Below, piece by piece: positions 35,504 through 47,100 of a stretch of DNA of 64,000 nucleotides. Origin of the DNA: Cyrtodaria siliqua (lineage: Eukaryota > Mollusca > Bivalvia > Adapedonta > Hiatellidae). Location of the stretch: NCBI GenBank assembly GCA_037043455.1, contig JAWPHD010006777.1, positions 62,001 through 126,000 on the forward strand, in the 5' to 3' direction. A program made the position numbers and the translations under genes. The notes beneath the pieces are model-generated. The model was not told the origin of the DNA. It saw only the letters and a program-made list of their open reading frames with translations, and searched no databases. Within the stretch, counting starts at the first letter, position 1; every line of letters begins with the position of its first letter.

Positions 35504-35730
35504 AATGAAGTACACATGACTATCATGTAAAACGTTTTACACTATTTTTAGTGGAAAGCTGTAAAGTCGGGCACCTTTACTAGACTAATTATTACAAATG
35601 GTGAAGAAAAAAAAACAAGTCAACAACACCAAATATATCATAATTACAGCACAATTTATTTGTTATATCTGTACAATAGCAAGTGAAGACAAACTGGGAT
35701 CAAACAAAGGACTTAACATAATGGTCGTAT

Positions 35731-35934
35731 TAACCCTTAACCCGCTACATATATATAATAGACTGTTCTGTCCTTGAACTAAGACCATTCCATTATGTGA
35801 CAAAGGGGGAAAATGACTGATCAGCAACCAGACATTGTAAACCCTGATCAGCCTGCTGGTTACTCGCAGGCTGATCTGGGTTTACAATGGACTCAAAGGC
35901 TATTATAGTCGTGCTTAGCAGGTTAAGGGTTAAC
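35731..35934. mobile_element. MITE, 204 bp, with internal hairpin
   Basis: The ends TTAACCCTTAACCCGCT and AGCAGGTTAAGGGTTAA form the inverted repeat. Inside, TTGTAAACCCTGATCAGCCTG pairs with CAGGCTGATCTGGGTTTACAA around a short loop (35834-35888). No TSD was assigned. Confidence 0.8.
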
Positions 35935-36789
35935 ATTCTCCAAAATTCTATATATAGTATAGCTAAATAACAGAAACACTTTAATGTGGAATGGATTTGA
36001 ATAAATGGTGTATATTAATAGAGACATTCTGTTCATTAGTGCTTTAATACAATTAAAGAGTGCATTTAAGTGCATATACAAATTCATGGTGTTTGAGCTA
36101 GTTGAACAAATAAACCACCGGATGCCAATTTCAAACTATAGTATGTCTGAATGGCAGTAAATATCCATATATATATAATAATACCAAACTGAGTTTCTAC
36201 ACATTTTCCTCACAATATGCCAAGACTGTTTAGATTATGTTTTATTTCAATCATGAGAGCAGAATGATCCCGGATTCTTTTATATCTAACCCCTTTCCCT
36301 CTGGGAGGGGCTCTAAATTACATTAAGTAATGTGCTGGTGAGCTGTTTAACAACAATTTACATTTTAAATTACCAGATAGTATAATTCATTAAAATATTG
36401 GTTATAAATACTATTAAAGAACTAAATATAATAGAAACATTAATTTAAATGCAAACAGTTTTCTGTTAAAAGACATCCTTCATATTACTGCTTGTTTAAC
36501 AGATATAAATTAACAGTATTTAAAGCACAAGACATAAATACAACTTAAAGAGAAACTACATTATGCCGACACAACCTCTGCCTGACAGCAAGGTGGGTTA
36601 TGTGTCAGCTATTGCACTAACATTTTATACAGGCCCTATACTTTATAAGATAAATGAACTGAGCCGGAAGAACATACAGTTTTATGAAATACTCAAGCAT
36701 TAAAAAAAACCTGCATCTCCACTTGTTATTTATTATATACAAACTGTGTGTACTAATAATAAGTGTATAACATGAGTGATTAAAAAAAA
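35935..36789. other. Non-coding, possibly 3' flank of GAK
   Basis: AT-rich. No element ends or exons were found. It could include distal 3' UTR of the - strand GAK gene, but nothing shows this directly. Confidence 0.3.
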
Positions 36790-37628
36790 CTCCACCGGAC
36801 ACGAGAGTGTCGCCTGCCATGTGCTTGTTTTAAGTTATGGCCAGTAATGAGCTTGGTTAGGCTGCAGTAAAGTTTTATGAAAAGGGTATGTAAGTCAGAG
36901 TTACTGGACATGTGTACCAACATTCCATGAGGTAAGATGAATTGAATTTAATTGAATAGGGTTTTAAGGTGCACCAATGCATGAAAGGTTATATGGCACC
37001 TAATAGAAATGAACATGCCAGGCTCATCCTCCATGTACATCGAGATAAAATATGGAGAATAGGCCTAGAACCTTCTCACCCTGAACTGCCGAGTTGCTGC
37101 AAATTCTATTGTAGACACTCCATTTACGCTGGAGCCACGTTTATTGTTTTTCTGCCACTGCTCTAGTGATTTGAGCGAGATGGCACCTGAAACAATGCAG
37201 GGGTCATGATGAAGACCTTTAATGAGCATGAACCAAAAATGCTAAAATGAACATGAATTTGGGGGGATTCTACCCCTCTGCCTACCCCTCCAACTGGATC
37301 GGCAGTGGCCCTATTCGTTGCCCCAGAACCAAACGGGGCCCCCGGAACCACACGGGACAGGTAAGATGAAGATGTGTGTTAAGTTTTATGAATATAGGTC
37401 AACTACTTTTCAGTTAATGACCAAGGTAAGGTTGCAGGTTAAAGTGTGACATAGGTCAAATACTTTTCAGGTAATGGCCAAGGTAAGGTTGCAGGTTAAA
37501 TTGTGACAGGTCAAATACTTTTCAGGTAATGGCCAAGGTAAGGTTGCAGGTTAAAGTGTGACAGTTGACAACGGACAACAGACGATGGACAAAGTTATCC
37601 CTAAGTGTCTGCCATGCTACGGAGGCCC
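36790..37628. mobile_element. pearl-like element split by a family D insertion
   Basis: The left part is 36790-36940 (GTGTCGCCTGCCATGTGCTT at the start). The right part is 37360-37628, with three tandem ~70-80 bp cores containing TCAAATACTTTTCAGGTAAT and GGTAAGGTTGCAGGTTAAA, and an end with CCCTAAGTGTCTGCCATGCT. The uninterrupted sibling at 43003-43430 has the same start and end phrases and shows what the empty site looks like. Confidence 0.75.
36941..37359 (-). mobile_element. SINE/LINE-like retroelement, family D copy 1, with 10-bp TSD
   Basis: It is flanked by GGTAAGATGA at 36931-36940 and 37360-37369. The left end is an ATTGA-rich simple tail followed by GGGTTTTAAGGTGCACCAAT; the right end varies between copies. 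I therefore read it as a - strand element with its 3' tail at the left and 5' end at the right. The family phrases are AAAGGTTATATGGCACCTAA and GGCCTAGAACCTTCTCACC. Confidence 0.82.
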
Positions 37629-38192
37629 CACAAAAATAAACCAATGAAAAATAACACTTGGCTAATGAAAAATTAAAACCAGTAACAAGTAACATGTCAC
37701 AAAATGTCTTCATTACAATAGAATCACACTACAGGTTCCTTTTCTATAAAACCATAAATTCCTTTAGTTTACTACAAATTACAGATGATTTCATGAACAG
37801 ACATGACAGATATGTGTCAAAATGGCCATTCTTGGAATGAATGACAAACAGTGCCCATCACCAACAGCAGTTAAGCTCATGTTAACAATTCCATACTGTC
37901 CTAGGAAATCAATGCTTAGTAAAGGAATGGTCCGACATCAATACAGAAAATACACATGTACATACAAATTACCACAATACGTCACATTCACTCCAAAATA
38001 TACAGATTAAAATAAATCCCTATCACAGATAATTGATATTTAACAAAATAACAAAACCAATAAATGCTTTCACTAAATACACATCTATAAAGATACATGA
38101 ATATATACATATCTAATCTTGACCGACACAATGTTCTACCTGCCTATGTTTTTGTCACTAACCACCAATTTACAGTAATAATAATATACTAT
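37629..38192. other. Intergenic, no gene
   Basis: Non-coding AT-rich sequence with no recognisable element ends. Confidence 0.35.
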
Positions 38193-38629
38193 CAGGGTGA
38201 CCACAGGACTCTCAAAATAACATTTCCTGACTTTTCCCTGACCCAGCATTGGGTTTCCCCAATTAAGATAAGAACATTTTAGGCCTCCATTCTGCCCTTA
38301 TAGCCATACCATCACCACCAAATATTATGTGTATAAGCACATATATATATATATAAAAAAAAAGAAGCAACATCTAACATATCAAATGTTTACAACTGAC
38401 CTGTTAATATGAAATTATTTTTTATAGAAAAGTTTCATTATTTTTTCTTTTTGTTCTGAGAGTGTCAATTGCATGTTCAACCTTAATGTTTGTGTTGTGT
38501 TAGTGCAGAAATAAAATTCCCCGACATTTCCATGATATTTGCATTTTTTCTCTCCAATTTACCTGATTTTACCCGCAGGGAATTCATTTTTGCAACTTCC
38601 CCCTGTTTTCCAGAGACTGGGCACCCCGA
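38193..38629. mobile_element. hAT-like MITE, about 437 bp
   Basis: The ends CAGGGTGACCAC and the reverse of the right end, CGGGGTGCCCAG, resemble hAT-type termini. A mirrored internal pair (ATTTCCTGACTTTTCCCTGA; GGGAATT...) supports an element. No transposase is encoded. The target duplication is unclear because both flanks are ATA-rich. Confidence 0.5.
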
Positions 38630-38821
38630 CTATATATATACATGACTGCCAAACTGATCTACCTGCATATATTTTTACCCACCTACTTGTATCCCTACCC
38701 ACCGTCGATGTACAGTAGTACTCTATCTACACGTTTACCCAAATACCAAACAACAGCCAACTACCAAAATCAAAATAATGTGATTTGCAGCATAAAAAAG
38801 GTACATTCAAGTGTGAAGAAT

Positions 38822-38930
38822 TGATGGCAGGAGATGTACAGCACTGGTTCTACCCAGGAATGTGGGTAATCTGCCTCCACCACTAAAAAATTACTGTCAT
38901 ACATGGCCTAAAATGTGCTGAAAATTGACA
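38822..38930 (+). mobile_element. Family C repeat fragment
   Basis: ATGGCAGGAGATGTACAGCA, then TGGTTCTACCCAGGAA and CTGCCTCCACCAC, is the reverse complement of the right part of the copies at 58675 and 60190. Similar fragments are at 42288-42372 and 62210-62310. Confidence 0.65.
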
Positions 38931-38996
38931 AACATCAAACAGTCAATTTCCAGTACAATCGATGTGTGCAGGCAGACATCAATGTGGAGAAAATGT

Positions 38997-39110
38997 TGGC
39001 TTTAATATATTCAGGAAACAACAATTATCTGGTTGGCTTTAATATATTCAGGAAACAACAATTATCTGGTTGGCTTTAATATATTCAGGAAACAAACAAT
39101 TATCTGGATT
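38997..39110. repeat. 37-bp minisatellite, 3 copies
   Basis: TTGGCTTTAATATATTCAGG, then AAACAACAATTATCTGG, is repeated three times; the last copy has one inserted base. Confidence 0.92.
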
Positions 39111-39195
39111 CTACAGATGGTTATACACTGTATATTATATATTCTGTGATGAATTATAGAAATTTCCCAGTTTGAGAAAAGCTATAACATATCCC

Positions 39196-39242
39196 TTCCT
39201 CTACTGTGCTATCTCGCCTAGTGCGCAAGATAGCACAGTAGC
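39196..39242. repeat. Hairpin, 13-bp arms
   Basis: CTACTGTGCTATC and GATAGCACAGTAG flank a 15-nt loop. Confidence 0.75.
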
Positions 39243-39368
39243 CAAATGTTATGAACTAAACGATAGACGTCATAATATTACTCCGCGCTGTCTCCAAAGG
39301 AGTGACAGAAGAAGGAATACTTGTGTCAAAAGACGATTGGAAAGAATTTCATCACAGAATATATATTA

Positions 39369-39472
39369 TATAGTTTAATTAACATTTTTGTCGTGATACG
39401 GAAAATAATTCACTCGTGAGAAATATTCTTGCGATATAGAAACTCGTGCGAAATGTTAATTAAACTCTATCT
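39369..39472. mobile_element. Small foldback, about 100 bp
   Basis: TATAGTTTAATTAACATTT is mirrored by AAATGTTAATTAAACTCTA. Internal TCACTCGTGAGAAATATTC is near-palindromic. Confidence 0.6.
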
Positions 39473-39634
39473 TGTTAGGGACAATCCTTGCTACACAATC
39501 ATCACAATACTGTACATAATAACTCACACAAGACTAATTAGTTGGAATGTACATTTTCTACATATGCTGCTCAAAAATAATGCCAAAATAATCTCATCTG
39601 CCACATCAGAACATTTCCAAAACATTACAACATA

Positions 39635-39894
39635 ATTGAATTGGGTTTTAAGGTGCGTCCACACATGAAAGGTTATATGGCGCCTAACATGATTGAACGT
39701 GACAGGCTCATCCTCCATTTACATCAAGATATAATATGGAGAATGGGCCTAGAACCTTCTTACCTGTAAAACTGCAGAGTTGCTGCAAATTCTATTGTAG
39801 ACACTCCATTTACGATGGAGCCACATTTCCACATTTGCATACGCAGTGTCATGATAAATACCTTGAATGAGCATAATAAAAAATTACAAAATGA

Positions 39895-39949
<55 letters not shown>

Positions 39950-40072
39950 GCTGGGTGGGTGGGTGGGGGGAGGGGGGAGGGAGAGAGTCCTACCCCTCTG
40001 CATGTGACAATGTGACAAGTGTGTTTGTGAGATTTCAGTGGTTGTATTCTACCCCGGCAACCACACGGGGGG
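39635..40072 (-). mobile_element. Family D retroelement copy 2, with 10-12 bp TSD
   Basis: TTACAACATA(AT) occurs at 39625-39634(36) and 40073-40082(84). The body aligns to copy 1 through AAAGGTTATATGGCGCCTAA, ATGGAGAATGGGCCTAGAAC and CACACGGGG at the right end. A (GT)n run with GGGTG units (39899-39966) has expanded in it. Confidence 0.85.
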
Positions 40073-40175
40073 TTACAACATAATCACGGGTGCACAACAT
40101 GTAATTGCATAGACTAACATTAATTTCTACCTAACTCCTCCCGGTGAACATGTCCCACTAAACTAGCTACTTTGA

Positions 40176-40439
40176 GTTGAATTAGGGTTTTATGTCGCAC
40201 CAACACAAAAAGGTTATATGGCGCCAACAGGAATGAATATCCCAGGCCCACTCTCCATTTACATATAGATAAAAATATGCAGAATGGATCTAGAACCTTT
40301 TCACCTGCAGAACTGCAAAGATGCTGCAAATACTGTTGTAAACACTCCATTTTTCGCTGGAGCCACAATCATTGTGTTCTGCCACCACTCAAGTAGCACC
40401 TGCAACAATGCAGTTAATGAACATGACAAAATGAACATG
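40176..40439 (-). mobile_element. Family D retroelement copy 3, 5'-truncated, 15-bp TSD
   Basis: AACTAGCTACTTTGA is present at 40161-40175 and 40440-40454. The left (3') end matches the other copies; the right end stops at CAAAATGAACATG, about 150 bp short. This is the truncation expected of target-primed reverse transcription. Confidence 0.87.
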
Positions 40440-40529
40440 AACTAGCTACTTTGATATTCTGTGCAATACATTCAGCTTTCTACTGTCAACAAACAGCCAC
40501 CTTTTACATATATATGTAATTCATTCTCA

Positions 40530-40742
40530 GTATATTGCTTAAATTATTTTTCATTACACTGCTTAAATTATTTCTCATTATATTTGCTGAAATTATTTTT
40601 CATTACATTTGACGAAATTATTTTTCATTACATTTGCTTAAATTTTTTTTCATTACATTTGACGAAATTATTTTTCATTACATTTGCTTAAATTATTTTT
40701 CATTACATTTTCTTAAATTATTTTTCATTACATTTGCCTAAA
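40530..40742. repeat. 25-bp minisatellite, about 9 copies
   Basis: Units of AAATTATTTTTCATTACATT followed by TGCTT or TGACG alternate in part (CTT/ACG variants). Confidence 0.92.
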
Positions 40743-40756
40743 TTAGACACATATTG

Positions 40757-41036
40757 GTATTTAAAGGGACATATGGCAATTTTGATGTTTTTAAAACTTG
40801 TAGTGTCTGTCTTGCATATTTGCATATCATTATTAATATTTATTTGAATAGTTGAACGCAAATTAGTTCTACTGATTACTAATTGTTGATTATAGTTCAT
40901 TAATAATATAAAATTAAAACACTGATAAATATTACCCCATGTTTTAAAGTCAATTATAATGGATTAATAAATTGGGGTGTTAATTTTAATGCTTGATAAA
41001 TACTTTAAGATTGTTTAGAGTTCCGTTAAAAGCCGC
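40757..41036. mobile_element. MITE family E, copy 1, diverged
   Basis: The left end TTAAAGGGACATATGGCAAT and the right end CAAGCATT/CTTTAAGATTGTTTAGAGTTCC (imperfect mirror) match the better copy at 62551-62843. Both share GGATTAATAAATTGGGGTGT and CATTATTAATATT. Confidence 0.65.
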
Positions 41037-41298
41037 TCATATCTTTTCAAATCTTAATTTTACACAGAATACCATCAATAGAAAATACTAAAGGTAATTT
41101 ATCCAGTTTCATTGATGATTTCTGTGTTGATATTTTGGTTTAATCTACTGCTTATGTCAGGAAGTAGTCCTGACCCTTTCACCCCTATTAACCTCATTAG
41201 TACTTTCATTAATTTCACCTAGATGTTTCTAGGCAACAAGATATGGTGACACTGTGGTGGTCAAAGATCTCCATGAAGTGTAAGTGCCATCACCGAGA

Positions 41299-44127
41299 TC
41301 AGTACAACGATTTCATGCCTTCTTCCTCAAACTGAGCCCACGCATCGTTCAGCTCTATAAATATAGCCCGAGCTAACTCCAGGTGTGGCGATTCTGTCAG
41401 CTGAAACAGCAAAAAAAACTTGTAAATTATATTGTTATAGAAGAAAAATACTATTTATATGTGTCAGTGAATAAAAAACAGAGAGCATTACAGCTGCAGT
41501 AGAAGAACAGTCTGAATGTTTCTGTGCCGTTGCTTTCTCTCATTAATTCGCCTTACGCCAGTTGTCAAAATCCATTTTAACCAATCTAATCAATATGGAA
41601 TGGTTGATACCTCCGACAAACTGTAGTACATGCAACTTGATATAATACAAACTTAACTATTGTCTATATACTCAGACATCAACAATATGGCGGAGATATT
41701 TAAGTAGTGGTGGAGATATCTAAGTACTGGCATAAACTCAATTGAAATTACTGTAAGAAGTTATTGGCGTCATAAAACATGAAATCGGATTGGCTGACGC
41801 CGAGTCATGATGTCACGTCTTGTCCAAGAGAAAAGTGCAAAAACAAAATGTGTTTCAAATATATATAAAATATTTGTGAAGAACTAAGGGTATAGTTTAT
41901 GAAACAATAATAGCCCCCTTCCCAATGATGCATTTGAAATTGATATAACAAAAGAAATTGTTATGGGACATGGCGGCTACTCCATTAAAACATATCCGGG
42001 ACCACAGGAAGGCAATTTAATAAACATCTTTGGGTGAATCCTATTTTTGAAATCTGGTTCTTTAACTCAGTATGCATCATGTTAGGGTGGGTGTTCAATT
42101 GCAAAAGTGCATTTCTGGGGTTCCATGTATGCCCTTGGCAATACCAAGGTTTAGGAAGACCTAGAAACCAAAAAATTGCATAGTGATTAAATTACTTAAA
42201 AGTAAGTACAAACAGATTACTGAAACACGAGGGGAAGCAATGAGACATTTAACTTGTCATTATACTTTTAGTTATACTTTCTTATGGATGGTGTGAGGTG
42301 TACAGTATTGGTCCTCCCAGGAAAAGTGGGTAGTTTGCCTCCACCACAAAAAAAACGACCGTCAAATATAACCTTACGTGTTGAAAATGATGTAAACACC
42401 ATACAAAGTTATAATTTTAATTTTAGATTAATTTAATCAACTGTGTTTTTCAATAGATTATAAAGAAGGTTGTATTACCTTATCTGGGTGTACAGACAGG
42501 ACGGCTTTCCTGTATACTTTCTTCACCTGGTCTGGTGTGACCAAGTCGTGCATGCCGCACGGCTTCCAACGTGTCTCCTCTTCCCAAATCACCTTGTGCA
42601 AGGAACACAGCAGGGCCCGGATGTTACGCTCCTTACCAGCTGTCCATTCCATAACCTGTAAATATAATACAATACAATACCAAATATGTACACGGAAACA
42701 CAGCAGGCCACTGATGTTATGCTCCTTACCATCCGTCCATTCCATAACCTGTCATATACAATGTAAAAGGCCCATTATGTTATGCTCCTTACCGGTTGTC
42801 CATTCCATGACCTGTAAATATAATACCAAATATATGTTTACGGAAACACAGCAGGCCTGACATTACACGCCTTACATTCGTCCATTCCATAACCTGTCAT
42901 AAACAATGTAATACCTAATATATGTACACCGTAACACAGCTGGCCACTGGTTACGTTCCTTACCATTCATTCTTTTCATAACTTGTCAAATACTAGAAGG
43001 GTGTTCCACGGAACACTTGTTTCGCCTGCCATGTGCTTATTTCAGAAAGGACAATTCAACTATAAAGTTCAAAACAGTGTGTGCAATCCTTTGTCAATTA
43101 TGGAGCAGATTTCTTTTTAAAGAACTAAAGTTTTTTTTATGCAAAGAGGCATAACTCTGCATTGAATAACTGCTCAAATACTTTTCAAGTTATTGCCAGT
43201 TATGAACTTGGTTAGGTTGCAGGTTATATTTTTATGAAAAGGGGCATAACTCTGCTGAAATGAAAGTCTGAGTAATTGGTCATGGGTAACAACATTCCTA
43301 GAGGTAAGATGAACATGTGTGTGAAGTGTCAAATACTTTTTAAGTTATGGTTTGTTCAAGTTTGACGGACAACGACAATGGACAAAGTGATCCCTAAGTG
43401 TCTGCCAAGCTACGCAGGCAACACAAAGAAGTTCATACAATTATAGGACAAATAGTCTGCTATGGGACATGTCACCAAAATCCACAACTTTCACGACTTT
43501 TAAGTCTAGGATTGGCTGTATTTATAATTTTCCATTCCAGAGGTGTTGAGATTTCATCTTATTTTCGGTAGGTGATAAAATTTGTGTTACTCGGTTTTTA
43601 TACTTAGGTTTTATAGAAAAATAAAAATATTTGGCAGAGTAAAAAGATGATAATTTTCGAGATTTTGATTTTGAAAGATACACAATATATTGAATCAGTC
43701 TGCATGAATATGCATGAAATATGCAGGGTTTTAAAATAATCAAAGTGTAGATACCTCAGTTTTAACAGTAAATTTTGAAGGATGAAGACCGAATTTATCA
43801 CCTACCAGAATGTATTAGGTATGTCTTATATCTGGTCACTGATTGGTCAGTTTTTTAGATGATACTCTATCAAAATTATGAATTACATGTATTTTTTAAT
43901 ATTGGTATATTGTAAATATATGTTCAAACCAATTTTATTTGGTCATACACATGTGTGTACATCTTTGTATGTTTATTAGCAGACCTTTAATTTAATTGGA
44001 TCTGTTTCTTCTGCCATTGTCTTCTTCTTCATTGCACCAATAGTCTTCGGTCCGTCTTCCTTCTTTGTAAAATTGCCATCAGGTAGTAGGTCTTCAAAAG
44101 CTCCAAATCCTAAATTAGGTTTCGGTC
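41299..44127 (-). CDS. GAK: GAK exons: DLL motif and C-terminal J domain
   Basis: Exon 43985-44127 encodes [13 protein letters not shown] and [20 protein letters not shown], the lead-in helix of the auxilin J domain. Exon 42479-42655 encodes [40 protein letters not shown] is the Hsc70-stimulating triad and the basic helix II precedes it. Exon 41299-41400 ends the domain ([19 protein letters not shown], then a short tail and TGA at 41299-41301). The intron upstream of 42655 holds decayed tandem copies of this exon's start (see findings). Confidence 0.95.
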
Positions 44128-47100
44128 CTAAAAAACAATGTATTATGAACATCACGTTATGGCAATGTAACATTAACAGCAGCACAAACAAGGGAAATAC
44201 CATCAGCAAACAAGGAAATAACAATCAGAAAACAAGGAAATAACAATCAGCAAACAAGGAAATAACAATCAGAAAACAAGGAAATAACAATCAGCAAACA
44301 AGGAAATAACAATCAGAAAACAAGGAAATAACAATCAGCAAACAAGGAAATAACAATCAGAAAACAAGGAAACTACTATCAGCAAACAAGGGAACTACTA
44401 TCAGCAAACATGGGAACAACTATCAGCAAACAAGGAAACTACTATCAGCAAACAAGGGAACTACTATCAGCAAACAAGGAAACTACTATCAGCAAACAAG
44501 GGAACTACTATCAGCAAACATGGGAACTACTATCAGCAAAAAAAGAGAGAATTAACAACAAATGTCACGATAGGTGACAATTGCCCCCCAAAAAGTTGTT
44601 TGACTTTTGATCTCCAAGTGTGACCTTGAAATTTGATGTACAGATATAATTCGTGAGCATGGCACACCTTCTTGTTGTGATTAACATTCTTGTGAAGTTT
44701 CAGGCAATTTCCTTCTGTACTTTCAAAGTTATGGCTAAAACATTATTGTTTCGGACTGATGAACGGATGGACAAACGGACAAATGAATGGATGGACGATG
44801 CGATTACTATATGCCTCCCTTTAGGGACATAAAAAAAGTCACAACCGACACAGATACACAACAGACACGACAAAAACACTGGGTGTTAATATTTACCGTA
44901 TGTTTTCTTTGAACTGGCACTTCGCTCATGGAATACAGAGCCCTGATTGTAATTAGCTCGTAATGGCTGACCAGTAGGTTTGGCAGGTTTGGCAGAGGGT
45001 TGACTCGATGGTTTGGCAGAGGCTTGGCTCGATGTGTGGGGTTGTTGTTGCTGGTGCCAGGGTTGCTGCAAGCCTCCTAAAGAATCGGGTTTACAAACAT
45101 TGTGTATTAAGTCGTCAATATTGACCGATTTATGGCAATAGCAACACTACTTAGTGGAACAATGTTTTCTCCTAGGACATTACATTAATATCACCTTCAA
45201 TCTGTAATCTTGTGGAGCTCTATAGAGTTAAGGTTAAACCCTTATCATTTCTTACTCATATAAAGGTATTTTCTGCATTAATCGTCATGACTGAACTTGA
45301 TTTTTGGCCTATATTTCTCTTTCATTGAAACACACATAAGTCGGATTATATACATACAAATATGAATTGATGTTTTGCTAATAGGACAAGTTTCAAGAAA
45401 ATGTATCGACAAGTTTCAAGAAAATGTATCCAACTTTCTTCTAGTATAGATCGATACACAAGGGTGCAAATGATAAATAAAAAATCACCTTGGTATCCTG
45501 AACCCATCGGTGATTTTTGTGGCTGATTTGACTGCTGTTGTTCTTGTTGCTTCTGGGCAAGCTTTGACGTGGAACTACTTTTGGATATACCAAATGAACC
45601 TAAAACAGATGAACAGAATTATAGGATAATGCGAGACCAATAAATATGCACGGTCCTTTTTTTCCTATAAAAAATACAATTATAGCTGTTCTTTTTACCT
45701 CCCTTAGTTGTTAGATTTGTTTGTGACATTTTATATTGCAAGATGAGTATTTCCATAGAATGTGCTATTTCCCAATTTTGAGAAGAAAAAAAAAGTTTTT
45801 ACAAAGTAACAGGCAAATCAGTTTATCATTGAACAATTATTATTTCATGTTTTTAGGTTGAGAATTAAGAACTACCTAGTATCACATCAACACATAAACC
45901 AGTCTTTGAATAACATGTACAGTCACTGCAATCCTGAATGCAACATACCTAAATCACTAAAAGGATCTGCAGGTTTTCCTAAACTTGCTCCTGAACTGGA
46001 TGCTTTCATGCCAAGGTTTTGTCCCTGACCCATGCCACCCATTGGCTGGAATGTTCCACTATTATTCCTGGGAATGTTACCTCCGGAATTCAATCCTTGG
46101 AATGTACCACTGTTGATTCTAGGTATGTTACCTCCAGTCCCCAAAGTTTGGAATGTTCCACTATTATTGCCAGCCATCCCTGCTAGATTGGAACCTGAAT
46201 TGTTCCTTGATAAATTTGGACTTGAACTAGATGCAGCCGGTAAATTAAATGCATTCCAGTTGCCCATAAGGTCCGGGCCATCGTCAACTGGTTCTGTTTT
46301 GGCTGTGCTTGAAGTGGTACCTCCAAAATTGGTAAATTCATCATTTGAAGAAGCAAATGGGTCAAAGGTGTTAAAGTCATTTTTAGGTGCTGATACTTTA
46401 ACTGGTGGTGGTTCTTTAGAACTTTTAGAGTTAAATGCCTGGAAAGGATCAAATGTGTCTTTAGAGTTTCCACCACTCCCAAATAAATTGTTTGTTGAGG
46501 TGACATCAGCCACTCCACTAAGCAAATCTGTATTTGTGGGGTTTGTTTCTATGTGCATCAGATCGATGTCATTTATTAAACTTTCTCCATTTGTGCCATT
46601 TATGTTAAAAAAATCTACATCGTCAGTCTTGTTTTGGCTACCATTTTGGTTACTAGTTTCATTGAAATTTTTTTCCTTGACTTGGGAACTGAACAGGTCT
46701 TCACTCGGTATTTTTCCATAAGAATTTTGTTCACTTTGTCCTTCCCCATCTACTACAGTTCTCTGTTCATGAAAATGTGCAAAGTCATCATCACTGTCAG
46801 ACTGGTTATCAAGTAGACCGAACTCTGCCTCAGTAGGCTGTCTTTGCTCCTGGACTTGTTCACTAGGTGCTTGGCTACTTCCTCCCTCCCAGTCTAAGGT
46901 GTCAAAGAAGCTTGCTGTGGGTACTTCTGTCTTTGTGGGTACTTCTGTCTTTGGTTTAGGCTGGTTCATGGCAGGCTGAGGCTGTCGAACGAGGCCATTT
47001 TTTACTTCCTTTGTGGAAGATTCAGCAGTGGTTTGTCTGTTGGATTCATTTGGTACGTGAACTGGACTATCGTTCGAGCTAAGACTGGAAGATCTGTTTA

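Noticed and set aside
39815..40083. Open frames with long Cys-Val repeats
   Set aside because: Translation of a (GT)n microsatellite inside a retroelement copy.
42537..42860. 107-codon open frame on the + strand with repeating LCSLPxVHSITC
   Set aside because: Antisense of the duplicated exon starts in the GAK intron.
46032..46721. 229-codon open frame on the + strand
   Set aside because: It is the antisense of the long GAK exon 45949-47127, whose - strand frame has known motifs and correct splice phases.
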